Below are positions 62,321-64,000 of a stretch of DNA of 64,000 nucleotides, in pieces. The position numbers and the translations under genes are program-made. This stretch comes from Nematostella vectensis (Eukaryota; Cnidaria; Anthozoa; Actiniaria; Edwardsiidae): assembly GCF_932526225.1 (NCBI RefSeq), contig NC_064035.1, forward strand, positions 188,501 to 252,500, in the 5' to 3' direction. Numbering within the stretch: the stretch's first letter is position 1; every line of letters starts with the position of its first letter. Under the pieces are notes generated by a model, which had not been told where the DNA came from, did no database searches, and saw only the letters and a program-made list of their open reading frames with translations.

Positions 62321-64000
62321 AAAGAAGGTATAGGGACATTTTTATGTACTCTCAGCATCTTTGATGTGCTCATGCTATGTTCAGGATCCTGTACATATTT
62401 TATGCACACAAGAACTAACTAGATTCCTTGGATAACTTGATTAAGTAGATTCTAACATAGAGCATAGCGCTCGATAGATTGATATACCTTTTTTTCCGAG
62501 TATACTGTTTTATTTTTCCTAATGTTACTTTTTGGAATTTACATTCGGAAAAAAAATTATCGATTGTAACCTTTTAGAGGTTACACTCGTAAAACAAATT
62601 CCCGAATGTAACCCTGAAGCTTTTCCCGAATGTAACCTCCAGTCCGATGGTGACTTTGCTTGGGATAGTTTACGATACCAATAGTATTTAAAGTAATTTT
62701 CATTACAATTCCCTTCAGCAATGTCACGTTAGTCTTTCGTTGCGGGCACTTGACTACTAACGCAGCCACCCGGGTTCGATTCCCGCTGATAGCCTATTTT
62801 TTTTTCTTTATTTTTTTTTTAAATATCGATACTTAATTATACTGTTCTTGGTGTGTCATGACATAAAAAGAAGGTATAGGGACATTTTTATGTACTCTCA
62901 GCATCTTTGATGTGCTCATGCTATGTTCAGGATCCTGTACATATTTTATGCACACAAGAACTAACTAGATTCCTTGGATAACTTGATTAAGTAGATTCTA
63001 ACATAGAGCATAGCGCTCGATAGATTGATATACCTTTTTTTCCGAGTATACTGTTTTATTTTTCCTAATGTTACTTTTTGGAATTTACATTCGGAAAAAA
63101 AATTATCGATTGTAACCTTTTGGAGGTTACACTCGTAAAACAAATTCCCGAATGTAACCCTGAAGCTTTTCCCGAATGTAACCTCCAGTCCGATGGTGAC
63201 TTTGCTTGGGATAGTTTACGATACCAATAGTATTAAAAGTAATTTTCATTACAATTCCCTTCAGCAATGCCACGTTAGTCTTTCGTTACGGGCACTTGAC
63301 TACTAACGCAGCGACCCGGGTTCGATTTCCGCTGATAGCCTATTTTTTTTTTTTCTTTTCTTTTTTTTTTAAATATCGATACTTAATTATACTGTTCTTG
63401 GTGTGTCATGACATAAAAAGAAGGTATAGGGACATTTTTATGTACTCTCAGCATCTTTGATGTGCTCATGCTATGTTCAGGATCCTGTACATATTTTATG
63501 CACACAAGAACTAACTAGATTCCTTGGATAACTTGATTAAGTAGATTCTAACATAGAGCATAGCGCTCGATAGATTGATATACCTTTTTTTCCGAGTATA
63601 CTGTTTTATTTTTCCTAATGTTACTTTTTGGAATTTACATTCGGAAAAAAAATTATCGATTGTAACCTTTAGGAGGTTACACTCGTAAAACAAATTCCCG
63701 AATGTAACCCTGAAGCTTTTCCCGAATGTAACCTCCAGTCCGATGGTGACTTTGCTTGGGATAGTTTACGATACCAATAGTATTAAAAGTAATTTTCATT
63801 ACAATTCCCTTCAGCAATGCCACGTTAGTCTTCCGTTGCGGGCACTTGACTACTAACGCAGCGACCCGGGTTCGATTCCCGCTGATAGCCTATTTTTGTT
63901 TTCTTTATTTTTTTTTTTAAATATCGATACTTAATTATACTGTTCTTGGTGTGTCATGACATAAAAAGAAGGTATAGGGACATTTTTATGTACTCTCAGC

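Larger units (their letters stand above)
43119..64000. repeat. 548-bp satellite array, right block
   Basis: Continuation of the same satellite in the same orientation, about 38 monomers. It resumes with TTACAATTCCC, the part of the monomer that follows the transposon target site, so both blocks were one array before the insertion. The right block has no retrotransposon tails. It contains its own duplicated segments (46.9-50.4 kb with 54.0-58.0 kb, 50.6-52.0 kb with 62.6-64.0 kb) and a block of nearly identical monomers at 52.3-54.5 kb. The array runs off the end of the window. Confidence 0.97.
50622..64000. repeat. 11.96-kb offset duplication (50.6-52.0 and 62.6-64.0 kb)
   Basis: Shared rare variants about 11,960 bp apart include TTTCGTTACGGG (51.33 and 63.29 kb), the altered B box GGTTCGATTTC (51360 and 63319), CCTTTAGGAGGTTAC (51.71 and 63.67 kb) and CTTCCGTTGCGG (51.87 and 63.83 kb). 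The CCTTTAGGAGGTTAC monomer also occurs at 58.23 kb, so this lineage has at least three members. Confidence 0.82.

Overview
This is eukaryotic, repeat-dominated DNA, most likely from an invertebrate animal. The evidence is a spliced gene with GT-AG introns, a fragment of an animal-type non-LTR reverse transcriptase, tRNA-like Pol III B boxes and AATAAA signals. There is no bacterial gene organisation. The species cannot be named from the sequence. About 92% of the window is one head-to-tail satellite with a monomer of about 548 bp. Dividing length by period gives roughly 100 monomers, all in the same orientation.

Layout. Positions 1-38297 are satellite array. Within it, five copies of one 463-bp, 5'-truncated non-LTR retrotransposon tail sit at the same monomer position (starts 21549, 25860, 29657, 31784, 33912). 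Positions 38298-43118 are a 4,821-bp DNA transposon with 13-bp perfect terminal inverted repeats and a TTA target duplication. Positions 43119-64000 are satellite again, resuming the monomer exactly where the transposon interrupted it.

Satellite monomer. Each unit carries (i) a degenerate tRNA-like segment ending in a consensus Pol III B box followed by a long T tract, (ii) an AT-rich middle with a BamHI-type palindrome, and (iii) a cluster of about six short GTTAC-type motifs in both orientations that can form hairpins. Diagnostic variants show the array was built by repeated amplification of multi-monomer blocks (about 0.55, 1.1, 1.64, 2.13, 6.58, 7.08, 8.04 and 11.96 kb). There are also local deletions and a 166-bp internal duplication.

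Transposon. It has two convergent genes. A plus-strand single-exon gene (38384-39094, 236 aa) encodes a protein I do not recognise. A minus-strand gene, which I model with three exons (42625-42479, 42156-42091, 41958-39835; 778 aa), encodes a DDE-type transposase. Its motif layout resembles the RAG1/Transib/CMC (CACTA-Mirage-Chapaev) group. Both frames are open, the ends are intact and the target duplication is perfect, so the insertion looks recent. The retrotransposon tail entered before the last amplification rounds (five copies); the DNA transposon came after them (one copy).
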